From the NCBI RefSeq assembly GCF_964355755.1, contig NC_092672.1, positions 17,110,501 through 17,174,500 on the forward strand: DNA of 64,000 bases. The letters are read 5' to 3'. The translations under genes and the position numbers were made by a program. Source of the stretch: Antedon mediterranea (taxonomy: Eukaryota; Echinodermata; Crinoidea; Comatulida; Antedonidae). Positions 27,296-37,689 of the stretch are shown here, piece after piece; the first letter of the stretch is position 1, and each line of letters starts with the position of its first letter. The notes under the pieces are model-generated. The model did no database searches and had not been told where the DNA came from. It saw nothing but the letters and a program-made list of their open reading frames with translations.

Positions 27296-28137
27296 TATCA
27301 ACATCAAATTATTACGATGAGTTTGGTTTTGCCAAACGCATCGATAAACGAGTCAAGAATGCCGTTGAAAAACTTAGAATTGAAATCGAGAAAGAAATTC
27401 GATATGTAGAATCGTGCGTTAGCTATACGTTGTTGCCAAAAACAATTAGTCTCGAGTGTACGGCATCGATTGCAAAACTGTTGTGTTTTGCCGAACGCCG
27501 TCGGTGCATGGCGTCCAAGCAGTACGCGTGTTTCGAGCATTGTAATCTTGATGTTTGGAGTAGAAACCTGCTCGAGTGTATGTTGGCGAATCCGGACAGA
27601 CACGATGAACGCAGAGCGGCAACGTGTACATTTTTTCGTCTCGTTGTCGATCCAAGTACGGTGGTCGATCCGGCAATCATTGGACACGAAACGGCGTTCA
27701 GGAAATGGATGGAGGCGTGTGACGTGGACGTGGAAAGAGTCTGTGACTACGTGAATGGATTGAAAAAAATGACACCGACAACAGAAATAAATAAAAATGA
27801 TCAAGTTACAAGCATGTACAAATGTTTATTAATTTGGCACATGTTCTCGTCCATGCCCGTATCGGGAGGTGGTCCGTTAACGATCCATCGATGCGATCTT
27901 GACGGAATGCCAAGCGCAGACGGACTTTGTTTTCTTTACGATGACAGACGTTTTCTTGTTAAACGCGCTGATCGTGTACTCAATTTCACCTATGAACGTG
28001 CTGTAGAGTCATGCGTGGCCTGGATACGGTACGGTACGCTATCGATGAATTCACCCACTGTGAGGCGTGTACTGTTCCATACTGGCTTCGATGACGATCG
28101 ACATGATATCCCCAAACATGATGGCCAGACGCGATGA
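26650..28137 (+). CDS. Cys-rich 495-residue protein, possible packaging factor
   Basis: ATG 26650. N-terminal poly-His/Asp/Glu tract (residues 22-38) from CAT/GAC/GAA repeats, middle poly-Pro/Ser tract (about 200-222). Cys clusters occur in the ordered parts: GCCPIVGYKCFWC (about 140-155) with a downstream C..HH, and several Cys at 280-330. Such CxxC-containing proteins next to terminase recall the UL32-type packaging proteins, but no diagnostic motif is visible. Soluble. Overlaps the convergent membrane-protein gene by 87 bases. Confidence 0.6.
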
Positions 28138-28452
28138 CATTTGCGACACGATAATGTTCTGCACTCTGTAATCGATTCCCATCATTACCGTCATGCGAAG
28201 TAAAGTCTCTGTCATGAACATGAGTCTACCCCGGCCACCGCCGTAGTAACTCGAATAGTATCTGATGAGAGGATATTTCAGTCCACTGTAGAACGTTATG
28301 GCAAACAGAATTATATTGGACGTCAACAGTTGCTTGTAGCTTATCTTCTCCTTATCGTACGTATTCCCTTGCCAGTTGTATTTCGACGTAAGACTGTACA
28401 GAACAACGACGAATATCGTAAAAGTCACTATTAACGGCGCAAATGGTTTCAT
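28051..28452 (-). CDS. Small membrane protein, 133 residues
   Basis: ATG 28450-28452. Hydrophobic segment PLIVTFTIFVVVLYSL at the N-terminus and a second candidate span SNIILFAITFYSGL around residue 50; the C-terminal half is amphipathic. Divergent from the SNF7-like gene with 37 bases between start codons, so they share a promoter region. Co-expression with a membrane-remodelling protein is possible. No family recognised. Confidence 0.55.
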   Translation of the reverse strand: MKPFAPLIVTFTIFVVVLYSLTSKYNWQGNTYDKEKISYKQLLTSNIILFAITFYSGLKYPLIRYYSSYYGGGRGRLMFMTETLLRMTVMMGIDYRVQNIIVSQMSSRLAIMFGDIMSIVIEASMEQYTPHSG

Positions 28453-28489
28453 TGTGCGCTATACTGCCTTATTGCATCAGCACGCAAAC

Positions 28490-29062
28490 ATGTTTGGTAA
28501 AAGAAAAAGAAGAGGCGAAGCCATTGAACAAAAACGAGTAGAATCTATGCGCAACATTGCCGCCATGCAACACACATTCGACGAAAAGACGATGCAAATG
28601 CAAGAAAGTATACAGTCAGGTTTGAAGAATGGAATTGATGCGAAAATGCTGTCGTCGTTGATCAGACGAAAGTCGAATTATGAACGAATGTTGACCACGT
28701 CTCAGAACGCCATGTTAAAGTTGGAGAAAGATGCACTTTCGTCTAAATTACGAACGTTTGACAGGCTGCAATACGATCGACTCAAGGAGGAAGATTACTC
28801 TCTCAGAAAATCAGAGAAGAGCATGAATCCCAATAGGATATGTTCACTTTTAGGAAGCGTTAACAACAGACGACTTAGACACAATACTGCAATGGATTCA
28901 ATTCGAGGATTGTTGGACGATGATGATGATGATGATAGCAGCGATGAGGACGAATTGAATGATGATGACAATACATTGGCACGTGAGCTCGTCGACCGAG
29001 AGATTTGTAATAAACTTGTCAACTTGCCCGAACCACCTAATCGCTCAAAAGTACCTTCTTGA
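28490..29062 (+). CDS. SNF7/CHMP4-like ESCRT-III homologue
   Basis: 190 residues from ATG 28490 (MFGKRKRRGEAIEQKR). The N-terminus has the ESCRT-III signature order: short MFGK start, basic helix 1 with EAI and spaced Arg, then a long basic helix 2 (LSSLIRRKSNYERMLTTSQ) with the Arg/Lys-rich RRKxxYE pattern typical of SNF7 proteins, and an acidic C-terminal half (poly-Asp from GAT repeats) ending in a short helix ELVDREICNKLVNLPEPP that could be an MIT-interacting tail. ESCRT-III polymers bend and cut membranes in budding and nuclear-envelope repair; a viral copy could assist nuclear egress or envelopment. Assigned by pattern, not by search. Confidence 0.5.
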   Translation: MFGKRKRRGEAIEQKRVESMRNIAAMQHTFDEKTMQMQESIQSGLKNGIDAKMLSSLIRRKSNYERMLTTSQNAMLKLEKDALSSKLRTFDRLQYDRLKEEDYSLRKSEKSMNPNRICSLLGSVNNRRLRHNTAMDSIRGLLDDDDDDDSSDEDELNDDDNTLARELVDREICNKLVNLPEPPNRSKVPS

Positions 29063-29083
29063 TAATAATAAAAAAAAAAATAT

Positions 29084-30187
29084 CTAAAGAACAAATTTGT
29101 CTTCTTCTTCTTCTTCTTCTTCTTCTTCTTGTATACGTTTACACGTTACGCACATTGTTCGAGAAGTTATCTCACTGCAAGTAGGGCACGAACGCATCAT
29201 TGCCAAATCGGGCTGTTTAACTGTCAATCGTACACCGGCACCGTCCAACGACAGAGAAGCCAATCTTCTCGAATGACAGTTGTAACAGGTGGGTAAGAGA
29301 GAATTCTCGTCGATATACATCCCTTTTGTCGGTGGCCTGTTCTTCAGATCTACGTAAGTTAAAATTATATAACAGTAGCGACAAAAAACAATCGATTCTG
29401 ATCCAAATGCCGCTGGATTGTGATCGTAAAAGAATTCTATCTGAGAGCATCGTTTCTGAACAAACATTATGCTCTTCATCTCGGATAGTTCATCTTTGCT
29501 TAATAACGACAGCGCTTGAGTTATGAGCGAAACAGAGTATTTCTCATTGCGCGTTTTGTTTAAAAGTAGAACGCATTCTACCAGTGCATTTGATCGATTC
29601 GGTATGGCAAACATTAGATTGAACGGCCAACTGGACTTTGTAAACTCCAAAATTGTTTTCATCATCGGATGCAACGGTTTTCTTTTCACATGATTCAATT
29701 GGAACAGAATGCATTTGAGAATGGCCGAATCGTGTATTCTGTCGGTTAAGGGCACCACAAATGATGACCGTTTTCGCGTCTGGTGGTGGTGGTGGTGGTG
29801 GTGGTGGTTGTTGCGTCGGCGACGACGATCAGCTTGCATCCATTGCATTAACTCATCAAAATTTGTTATGTAGGCAGCAATGTGTCTGTGATACGGCCGA
29901 GCGAGTGTATCGAGAAAATAGTAGACGAACGCCGTTTTGGGCGTCATGCTATCATCATCATCATCACCACCACCACCACCGATAGATACGGCCGCATCGA
30001 AATGACGTCGCTGTTGCTCGTTGCATCGTTCCAGTTTATTTTTGTACGATGTTTTCGATGCTGTGCCAATGCAGGCGCCTATCAAATTGACAAGTTTCAC
30101 GTGATGGCTGGTGGTGATGATGGACGTGTTTTTGAAAATGTACGTTAAACCGGCAAGGAACGTTGGATAGGCCTCGGAGCGACTCAT
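29084..30187 (-). CDS. Zinc-cluster protein nested in terminase intron 1
   Basis: 367 residues, ATG 30185-30187, starting 33 bases downstream of the exon 1 donor. C-terminal part has four Cys pairs: FCRYCY, CYNCHS, CPTC and CVTC, fitting two zinc sites, then a poly-Glu tail from CTT repeats. The middle has poly-His and Arg runs. In vertebrate herpesviruses genes nested in the terminase intron encode packaging or tegument factors; identity here is unknown, though a packaging or late-gene role is reasonable. Confidence 0.6.
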   Translation of the reverse strand: MSRSEAYPTFLAGLTYIFKNTSIITTSHHVKLVNLIGACIGTASKTSYKNKLERCNEQQRRHFDAAVSIGGGGGDDDDDSMTPKTAFVYYFLDTLARPYHRHIAAYITNFDELMQWMQADRRRRRNNHHHHHHHHQTRKRSSFVVPLTDRIHDSAILKCILFQLNHVKRKPLHPMMKTILEFTKSSWPFNLMFAIPNRSNALVECVLLLNKTRNEKYSVSLITQALSLLSKDELSEMKSIMFVQKRCSQIEFFYDHNPAAFGSESIVFCRYCYIILTYVDLKNRPPTKGMYIDENSLLPTCYNCHSRRLASLSLDGAGVRLTVKQPDLAMMRSCPTCSEITSRTMCVTCKRIQEEEEEEEEEDKFVL

Positions 30188-30219
30188 GATGCAAAAAAAA
30201 TAAAAACAACAATACTCAC

Positions 30220-30915
30220 GTTTGCCGTGTTTGCTTTGCTTCTAAAGTTTGCCGTCGTGCCCGTAGACTGCAACACTTGTACTCCATCCGGAACACCTTT
30301 GAACGTGAACGCGTATCGTCGTTGAGCCATCTCCAATAGACGAATGACGTCTTCTCGATTGGTACGCGCGCAGTTCAAATCCTGAGCCCAGTTAACGACG
30401 GATATACTATTTTCGTGTACAAGAAGAGATGCCACCACAAGTTGACCGGCGCGATTCTTGCCGCTACGTCGAGGCACTCTGACAACCGTAAACTTTCTAT
30501 TGAATTCGTCTATCTTTCTAGCGGCAGAATGTCGTACGGCCGGATGCCATCGAGCCGGTTCGGTCATCGACTGTGCCTCCTCGTCGGACAGTACGCCGAG
30601 TATGCAAAGTGATGGAATTCTCAGCTTCGACGCTCGATCTCCAAACACTTTGTTGAATCGTCCAGCTATGACAGCGTTACACATTTCCTTCTGAAACGGC
30701 TCTAATCGTATGTTACTTTGGCGACACAGAAACTCTAGAGTTGACTTGACGTTGCTTACGAACGTTAGACATTTTTTGTCCATGTCCGCCGTTGCTGCAT
30801 TATTGTCGGCAACGCATTCACTCAACGGTTTCAGGACGCATAATCCAAACGAATGGCGCTTTCGTTCTTCTATTCTATTGCATATGGTACGCATTTGTCG
30901 CTGGTGGGAAATCAT
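30220..30915 (-). CDS. Terminase large subunit, exon 1 (Walker A ATPase)
   Basis: 232 codons from ATG 30913-30915 (MISHQRQMRTICNR); the open frame reaches 30951 only via GTG. VVRVPRRSGKNRAGQLV is the Walker A/adenine-binding region of a herpesvirus-type packaging ATPase, with the RR-x-GK pattern. The exon ends at 30220 before a consensus donor GTGAGT. Its partners are exon 2 (19723-20289) and exon 3 (18327-18860), all phase 0, giving about 598 residues, close to the usual terminase length. Intron 1 is 9,930 bases and contains seven genes. Divergent from the LamG glycoprotein gene with about 100 bases between ATGs. Confidence 0.85.
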
Positions 30916-31016
30916 CTTCTCTTCCTCTTTTTTTTTTTCCACGTGGATCACGTCAATGCACGAAAAGAAAAAAGTTATTAACGTTTAAACGACATGTCTT
31001 TAACAATTAACAAACG

Positions 31017-32322
31017 ATGATGATGATGTTGTTGTTTATGTTTCTATTTTTTTTAAATTGCGATGGCAAGGTGATACGTCACGGAAAGCCATACGGTCAA
31101 CTTGCGAACGGTAACAGAACGCTGATATGTTCAAGCGAGAGTATGTTTAACATAGAACGAAACGGAGAGTTTGCGTGTCCAAACTCGGAGGGAGAATACG
31201 AGGTGCTGGACATGATAACAACCGACAGACAAAGTAACGTTACCGTTTTATTTGACGATGAGTCGACGTTCAACGTGGACCTTAACACTAGACTGGAATT
31301 TGATTTGTCTGCAAACAAAAGCAAGGTCGACTATCGACAGCAGATGTCTGCGTCGTTTTACATTAAATTGAACGAATCGAGAGATGGGCAAATTCTGTAC
31401 AGCAACAGTGACAAAGATTACATGTTTATACGAATTTTGGACAGTCGACTGGCTGCCACATTTGATCTTGGCTCGAAACCGTTGACGGTGGTGAGTCGAG
31501 AGAACGTTTTAGTTGGAAAATGGTATCATTTCACCGTTAAACGAGTTGGATCGTGGGCCAGAATCGTAACAAACGGTCTGTTCGGACCTTGGTCGAGTGT
31601 ACACGGAAACTACACTCGCCTCGACACAAACAATCTGTACGGCATAGGTGCGTCCGACACGTTCCCATCGGTGAGCGCGTGTCTCGCTTTGTTCCAGTTC
31701 AACGGTAAACGCCTCTTACCGCAGAATCTGAAGACGTGCAAAGTAACTGAGCATCAGCAGCAGCAACGAGAACGTGGCGCTACTGCAACGCAATCTGTTA
31801 GCAGGGCAAATTTACTAAAGGGTGAACGTGCATTTCACTTATCTTACGCCGTTTCTACTACTTTTCAATGGCCTAGTGACGTCGACTATCAGGACAGAGT
31901 GTTCTTATCGTTTTACATAAAACTAAACAAAGACGCCGATGGACAGATTCTGTACAGCAGTGGCAACGAGGATTATATGTTTTTGGGTATCGTCGACGGT
32001 CGATTGAACGCTACATTTAACATGGGTTCTGGATCGCTGACAGTTGTCAGCGATCATGTGCTCGTTGTCGAAAATTGGTATCATTTCGACGTTTCCAGAA
32101 TCGGTAATCAGGCTAGAATTGATTCGGATTTCAACGTCGGTGGCTGGACAAAGCTGAACGATACGATGGGCGGTACCAGCCTCGATTTGAACGGTACATT
32201 TCATTTGGGCAGTACCAATAGAACACAGTCGATAACCGGTTGCATAGCATCCTTTCAGTTTAATGGATGGTTACTGCAACCCAACACGGTTACAGACTGC
32301 ACATTCAACAAAAATGATGATG

Positions 32323-32353
<31 letters not shown>

Positions 32354-34217
32354 AAACGCACGGGCAACGACAGCAGATCATACGGTTTCATTGATCGGCG
32401 ATTGGAAGATGAAGTTGACGAACGATTCTTGTTATGCATTCGATATCGATCCGTACGACCTGTACACGTTCAATGAAACGGTGAACGTAAAATTCTTGTT
32501 GAAACTCACGAAAAAAGAAGACGGACAAATCATGTATTCCAACGTGGTGAACAACGCCGAAGCGTTCGGACCGTCCGTCTTGATAGAAGACGGCCATTTA
32601 GTCGTAGAGTTGCGTAGCCGCGGCTCTTCGGCAACAGCAAAGTCGAAAACGGCTCGACTTAGCAGCATCGAAAAACTTGCGATACGAGAATGGTACCAGG
32701 TGTTGATAAAACGGAAAGGAAATCAAGTGTACTTGTCGTTGAATACGGCCTTTGACGAATGGGCACAAGTGACGAAAAGGTTTACGCCCAACGATGTGGT
32801 GACAACGCTTAAGGTGGGCGCAAGTGATACTTTAAAGTCGATTGTAGGTACAGTGACAATGTTGAAAGTAAACAATCTTCAATTACAACCGAGTATAGCC
32901 GAAACGTGTACACACGATGATGATGTCGTCGACGAGGATACGTTCATGACGACACCGTCTGCACCGCCACTCGAGTCTGCATTCAGAATTGACTTGAAAA
33001 AGAAATCTTGTCGTTCCTTCACCGTTCCCACTTTGAATCGTATAGAAAACACAATGGTCATCGAATTCTACATTAAACTGGATACGGTGGACGAAAAACG
33101 ACAAATACTACTGTATGAATACAGTGCCGACGTACGAATGTCAATTGTTGTCGTACCGGGAGGACGATTGAAGTTCAGTTTTGTGTCTTTGTCGCGTATG
33201 ACTGTCATCAAAAACATCGGACGAATGACGCAGGGTACTTGGTATCAATACACTCTCGAATTGGTCATGGGGTTTGTACGCTTGTCTTCAAACTCGAAGG
33301 TGGTTAGTCGATGGCAACGGCTACCGTCTGAATTTAAGTCCCCTTACCGACAGGATGGTGTGTTTATAATTGGCGCAAACAATCGTTTACCGTCGATCGA
33401 TGGAACTATCGCCGATTTCACCATCAACGGATGGACGATGGATTCTTTGAATCTTCGCACTGATTGCAACGACGGCCCGGCCGTCGTTGACAAAATTGAG
33501 CCAGAGAATATGATTTTACGCGACGTAGACACCAGGATAGACTATCAATTATGGTACGAACCGTCGTCATTGAAAAGTTTCTTTTTGAATCAAACAGACT
33601 GCGTCAAGCTTACAACACCGCCGTTGATGATCGATAAAGCGTCAGTCTCTTTTTACTTTATATCGCTAAGAAATTCCGGCAACATTTTAAGCTATCAGAG
33701 TGATACGACAAATTTTAACGCGCGACTCGTTGACAATTATCTACACGTTATATTCAAATCACCTTCCGGCCTTCGTGTTCAGATTATAAGCACGCAACAG
33801 TACATCACGAATACATGGGCGTATGTTGAAGTTTACAGAAATAGACTGTACGTTCGATGTAAGTTCTCCGGTTACATACAAGAAGAAAAGTTACCCACCG
33901 ACGAGTTCAACACCGTTTCAACTACAAAGAATGCGACTACAGTGATTGTCGGAAAGGTAGACGAAGAAAGTAATTCTATAACCGGTGTCATAGCCGCTCT
34001 GTACATAAACAAGGCATTATACAAAGTGCAGGATGCTTATTCGTGCATCATCGACATACCTACCACCACCACCACCACTACAGCAGCAGCAGCAACGAAT
34101 ACCTCTATACACTCGTCTGACCAACTGCGTGGTGCGTCATCCACCTCCTCCTCCGGTTATAACATTTCATCGAAAATATTATGTTTATCTCTGTTGTTGT
34201 TGTTCATATTTCAATAA
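31017..34217 (+). CDS. LamG-repeat surface glycoprotein (five repeats)
   Basis: 1066 residues, ATG 31017. Signal peptide MMMMLLFMFLFFLNCDG. Five repeats of about 190 residues start with a strand like ASFYIKLN...DGQILYSN (near residues 110, 295, 490, 680, 875), then ENWYHFxVxRxGNxARI and end with IxGCIAxFQFNGxxLxP: the laminin-G/concanavalin-like lectin fold. Repeats 1 and 2 are closest, so they duplicated last. Many sequons. C-terminus has a Ser/Thr-rich stalk and a hydrophobic end (ILCLSLLLLFIFQ) with almost no tail, as in a GPI-anchored or tail-less protein. Probably binds glycans or matrix on the host cell; envelope location inferred. Confidence 0.75.
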
Positions 34218-34318
34218 TAAATATTATGTACAATATAATATCTCTCATCGTCGTCGTCATTACTTGCAATGATAACATAGAAACACCAATTTTTTAAACT
34301 TTTTTTTTTATTACTATA

Positions 34319-34571
34319 CTACCAACATCGTGATCCGCCATAGGCAATAATGGCGATAGTTATATACATATCGTTCAACAAATCTCCAATTGAGCCTATC
34401 AAATTTACGTTATTTTCTGATATGAAATCTAGATGTTCCAACTCGATAAAGAGCTCAAACGAATTGTTTATCCGTTTTATGTGTTTTCTTGGCATGTAGC
34501 TTTTCAGAAGATTCTTCAATTCATTCACTTGCTCTTTATCAATATTTGAAGCAATATCAACAAGCATACGT
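34319..34571 (-). CDS. Tandem-DED FLIP-like protein, exon 2 (second DED)
   Basis: Acceptor ATCTAG at 34572-34577 on the minus strand; the first base completes a codon split by the 107-base intron (34572-34678), and 83 codons plus stop follow. MLVDIASNIDKEQVNELKNL and the following LFIELEHLDFISENNVNLIG match a death effector domain (LKxL, phi-x-x-L-E pattern, buried Leu). Two DEDs without a protease domain is the arrangement of cellular and viral FLIP proteins, which block caspase-8 activation at FADD and in some viruses activate NF-kB. Confidence 0.7.
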
Positions 34572-34678
34572 CTAGATGAAAATAGATAAAATAATAATAA
34601 TAAGATTCTGCTGACCATATTAAAAAAACAAACAAAAAACAAAAGAAAAAAAAAACCAAATATCAATATTAAACTTAC

Positions 34679-35004
34679 CTATACCGTGAGATGATAGGCA
34701 TCGCTTTTTTCTGCAAGTATCGTTCTACTCTACACGCCATTTCAATCTCGCCTATATTACCCAGCAGTTCTTCGAGTAAGTTTAAGTTCATTTTTGATAC
34801 TTTCTTCATGCCTTCAAGACGAGAAACTAATTCAATGAATGAAGAGATTTCATCAAATTCTTCATAGCGAAGACCGATCGTTTTATCGAGACATAAGTAT
34901 TTGAGTTTACAGACATCAGTTTTTGTCAGTGCACTGTCTAGTTCGACAATCAATTTGCTATAGGTTGCGTCAGTAAATGTCTTGCTATCGTTACCTGCAC
35001 CCAT
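34679..35004 (-). CDS. Tandem-DED FLIP-like protein, exon 1 (first DED)
   Basis: ATG 35002-35004 (MGAGNDSKTF). YSKLIVELDSALTKTDVCKL then FIELVSRLEGMKKVSKMNLN and a final ACRVERYL are a full six-helix DED (about residues 15-97), with the last element at the place of the RxDL motif but altered. Donor TATAG then GTAAGT at 34678; the exon ends in phase 2 and matches exon 2. The intron and the DED fold indicate capture from a host apoptosis gene. Predicted total about 192 residues. Confidence 0.75.
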
Positions 35005-35040
35005 GGTGAACAAATATAAACTGACTGATTTTCTCTCTCT

Positions 35041-35525
35041 CTCTTAAGTAGTCGAAAGTGGCCATAGCAGCTGCAGTTGTCATTGTTTTCGTTTGTATAC
35101 TGTTTGTGATGACGAAAGTTATGACAAAACGGTTGTGATCGATGACGAAAGTTATGACAAAACGGTTGTATTCGATGTATTAGTTCTGAAAAGAACTGTT
35201 GAGTTTCTCGACGTTTCGATCAATATGCTTTGATCGTCTTCAGGAGTGAGAATGCAGAAAGTCGAGGAAACTTGGAATATAAGTGGAAAGGGTGGGACTG
35301 GTGTGAAAGCCAGAAACAATGGCAAGTTCACACAATGGGAGGGATTGAAACTGGCTGTTTCTCATGAACAATAGTGAAGTGTTTCTGATAGGTGTGAAAA
35401 GCAAGATGAGACAAGCTAAAAACAATAGCATTGTCTCAAAGTTGGGTGTAGACTGGCCAAAACATAGACCATGTGACAAAGTTCGTCTAAACCCGGTCAC
35501 TGCTGATATTATATGATAATTGTTT
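35041..35525. other. Non-coding, repeat-like segment with a short hairpin
   Basis: Holds two copies of a GATGACGAAAGTTATGACAA direct repeat (35110-35165) and a perfect 7-bp stem (35217-35236, CGATCAA/TTGATCG) flanked on the minus strand by CTGAAGA and GAAAC, an arrangement often seen at ends of interspersed animal repeats. A minus frame at 35240-35500 exists but has no protein character. Probably host-type repeat DNA. Confidence 0.4.
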
Positions 35526-35529
35526 TATT

Positions 35530-35969
35530 CCTTTCCAATTTTTTCGAGAAAAGATGTATCCCATTTTCTCCATCACACTAAACAGCTCAATTGAATTCTC
35601 AAAAAAATTCTGCTGTTGGTAATTCGCCTTTTAGAAACCGCTTTAAAATATTCATGTCACTCTCTCCCATTTCAGATGCAATATGAATTGTCATACGTCT
35701 GTGGGGTAAACGAGAAAGATTTTTTTTTTGTAAGGTGAGACGTAATCTGTTGTTGTTGCATACTGTTTTATTTTAGCAGCCATACACCCATGTCCTATCA
35801 ACTCAAATAGTTCTATAAGCAATCCTAGCTTCTTTTTTTTTGTTACAACAAATCTCGTTTCTAAAGTCTGTAAAATATATCGTTTGCCTTTTTCATATTC
35901 TCCAATTCTCCACGATGTAGACCGATATCTGGACATACAAGAATCATTGCTGAACTTGAGCGGATGCAA
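35530..35969 (-). pseudogene. Decayed second tandem-DED gene
   Basis: Minus-strand remnant of the same two-exon layout as the gene at 34319-35004. The 5' part (35691-35969) keeps first-DED-like sequence (LGLLIELFELIGHGCMAAKI). An acceptor-like CCCCACAG (35699-35706) precedes sequence beginning with the same CGTATG bases as the intact exon 2, followed by second-DED-like EMGESDMNILKRFLKGELP, then stops and shifted frames (for example MEKMG and RKNWKGI in other frames). The first exon's donor is not evident. A duplicated, dead copy. Confidence 0.6.
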
Positions 35970-35989
35970 ACAGAGAAACGAAAAAAAAA

Positions 35990-36325
35990 AAAAAAGAAAT
36001 CAATGCTGCTGTTCTTAGTTTGGCAACAGATTTGGGAAAGACATGCGAATTGAATTGACTAAACACAATAACAGACTTGATAAAATAATTGGTCAATATC
36101 AAGAGACGTATGCGTCACTTGAACAATCTTATAATCTTCTAATACTCCCGATAATCCTGAATTAGTTTTTGATGATTATGCAGCTGTAGAAGACGGTAAG
36201 TAATTTGGATGAATTATTACAATGTCTTCGTTGTCTGAAAGAGTTTAATTTCATAGAACATGTTCAGTTAGTTGATCACTTAGATACATGTGATGTTGAT
36301 GAATACAATAATCCTATCTTATAAA
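35990..36325 (+). pseudogene. Degenerate fragment ending in a CCHC-type zinc-finger pattern
   Basis: Discontinuous plus-strand reading: a helical piece (RLDKIIGQYQETYASLEQSY) and, after a GTAAGT donor-like site near 36,195, a piece QCLRCLKEFNFIEHVQLVDH followed by LDTCD. The CxxC...HxxxxC order recalls the terminal zinc finger of NEMO/optineurin-type ubiquitin-binding proteins, partners of FLIP/NF-kB signalling. Several stops and frame changes. Identification weak. Confidence 0.25.
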
Positions 36326-36419
36326 ATCTGTGCTGTTTTTGTTTTTTGTTTTGTTTCTTGCTAACAATCATTAATCAATAATAAAAGAAATTAACAGAAT
36401 CTATAGTACGATCTATTCG

Positions 36420-37170
36420 ATAACAATAAAGTGCATTTGGTAATCTAAACGGGTATGTATGCTTTTAATATAAACGACGGCGTGTTGTTCTCTAACACGA
36501 TGTTCTCGATAAAGGGATAATGAATTGATAATAAAATGTGTAATTTGTAAACTAAACAGTATACAGAATTAAAAGTGTATTCGAAGTTTTACTAAACGTA
36601 GAAGACGGCGTGTTTGTTCTCGATAAAGGGATAATGAATTAAACGCCGTGTAGTACTAATTGTAGTCCTGATAACGAAAGAAATAAGTATTGCGCCCTCT
36701 ATTGACAGATAATATGACTGTATTATGATATTAAACGTCGTGACAGAAAATATATACTGTATTTACTAACTTATAGTTGTTCTCTAACACGATGTATTCG
36801 ATAATGAACCCTGATTAAAAAAACTAACAAAAGTGTATTCGAAGTTATACTAAACGGTATATTAATAGAAGACAAAGTGTTTGTTATCGATTGAAGGGCC
36901 GGGATAATGAATTGATATTATTATAATTTAAACGGCTTGTATAGTATTTTGTAGTCCTGATAACAAATACAATAAGTAGTGCGCCCTCTATTGGCATATA
37001 ATATACCTGCGTTACACGCCGCGTGACAGACAATAACTATACTTTGTTTCTAAATGGGTATATTTTAGTTTTATTATAGAAGTTCTGTAACGCGATGTTG
37101 TCGATAAAGGGATAATGAATTGATAAAGGGCGGATAAAGGGATAATGAATTGATAATATTGAGTGAGAAG
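36420..37170. repeat. Degenerate tandem repeat with GATAAAGGGATAATGAATT motif
   Basis: The motif occurs near 36,512, 36,625, 36,890 (diverged), 37,107 and 37,135, within longer similar blocks that also share GTGTATTCGAAGTT, GTAGTCCTGATAAC and GCGCCCTCTATTG. No gene. AT-rich, resembles non-autonomous repeat or decayed terminal repeat DNA. Confidence 0.65.
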
Positions 37171-37480
37171 TACCGTATAAGGAATGATCTAGAAGGTTAT
37201 GAACATATTTTGTATAAGGGGATGTATGTTCTCTCTTGTGTGTAAACTGAATGCTTAAACATTGACGCACACTGTCATTGAGGTCGAAGTAATCGTTTGT
37301 ATTATAGCATGCCAGACAATGATGCACGTTGTTATATCGTTGGATTGAATGAATATGTTTTTTTTTTCTTTAAATAAATAATATGTCCAGTTTAAATATA
37401 TATACTTTTTATTTCTCTCATTTTGTATGACCCGGTGTTTTAAACACGCATTGTGATTGATTTTTCTAAAACATTATCGA
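37170..37480. repeat. Left inverted copy of sequence near 57,590-57,735
   Basis: The reverse complement contains GTGCGTCAATGTTT, AGAGAGAACATA and CGTTCGATAATGTTTTAGAA in the same order reversed as at 57,590-57,720, with AT-rich insertions. Forms the outer part of a split inverted repeat. Confidence 0.65.
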
Positions 37481-37689
37481 ACGAACGTTATGCGTAACAC
37501 CACATGTTGAATACTTTAACAATAAACGTGTACTGCCCTTGGTGAAGAAAGTCTTGAAGATGAGTTTTGCATAAATGTTTAATGTTCCAATGCATTATGT
37601 ACATCGAACGAATACCCATTGAAAAGTTAAACAATCAAATGCTTTGACTTCTTACCGAAGTAAAAAAAGATTTTAATTGATTTACTCAT

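Noticed and set aside
27080-27409. Plus-strand ORF with long poly-His
   Set aside because: Shadow frame of the CAT/TCA repeat in the 26,650-28,137 gene.
35240-35500. Minus-strand ORF of 86 residues
   Set aside because: Lies in repeat-like DNA next to a hairpin; no domain and no convincing promoter.
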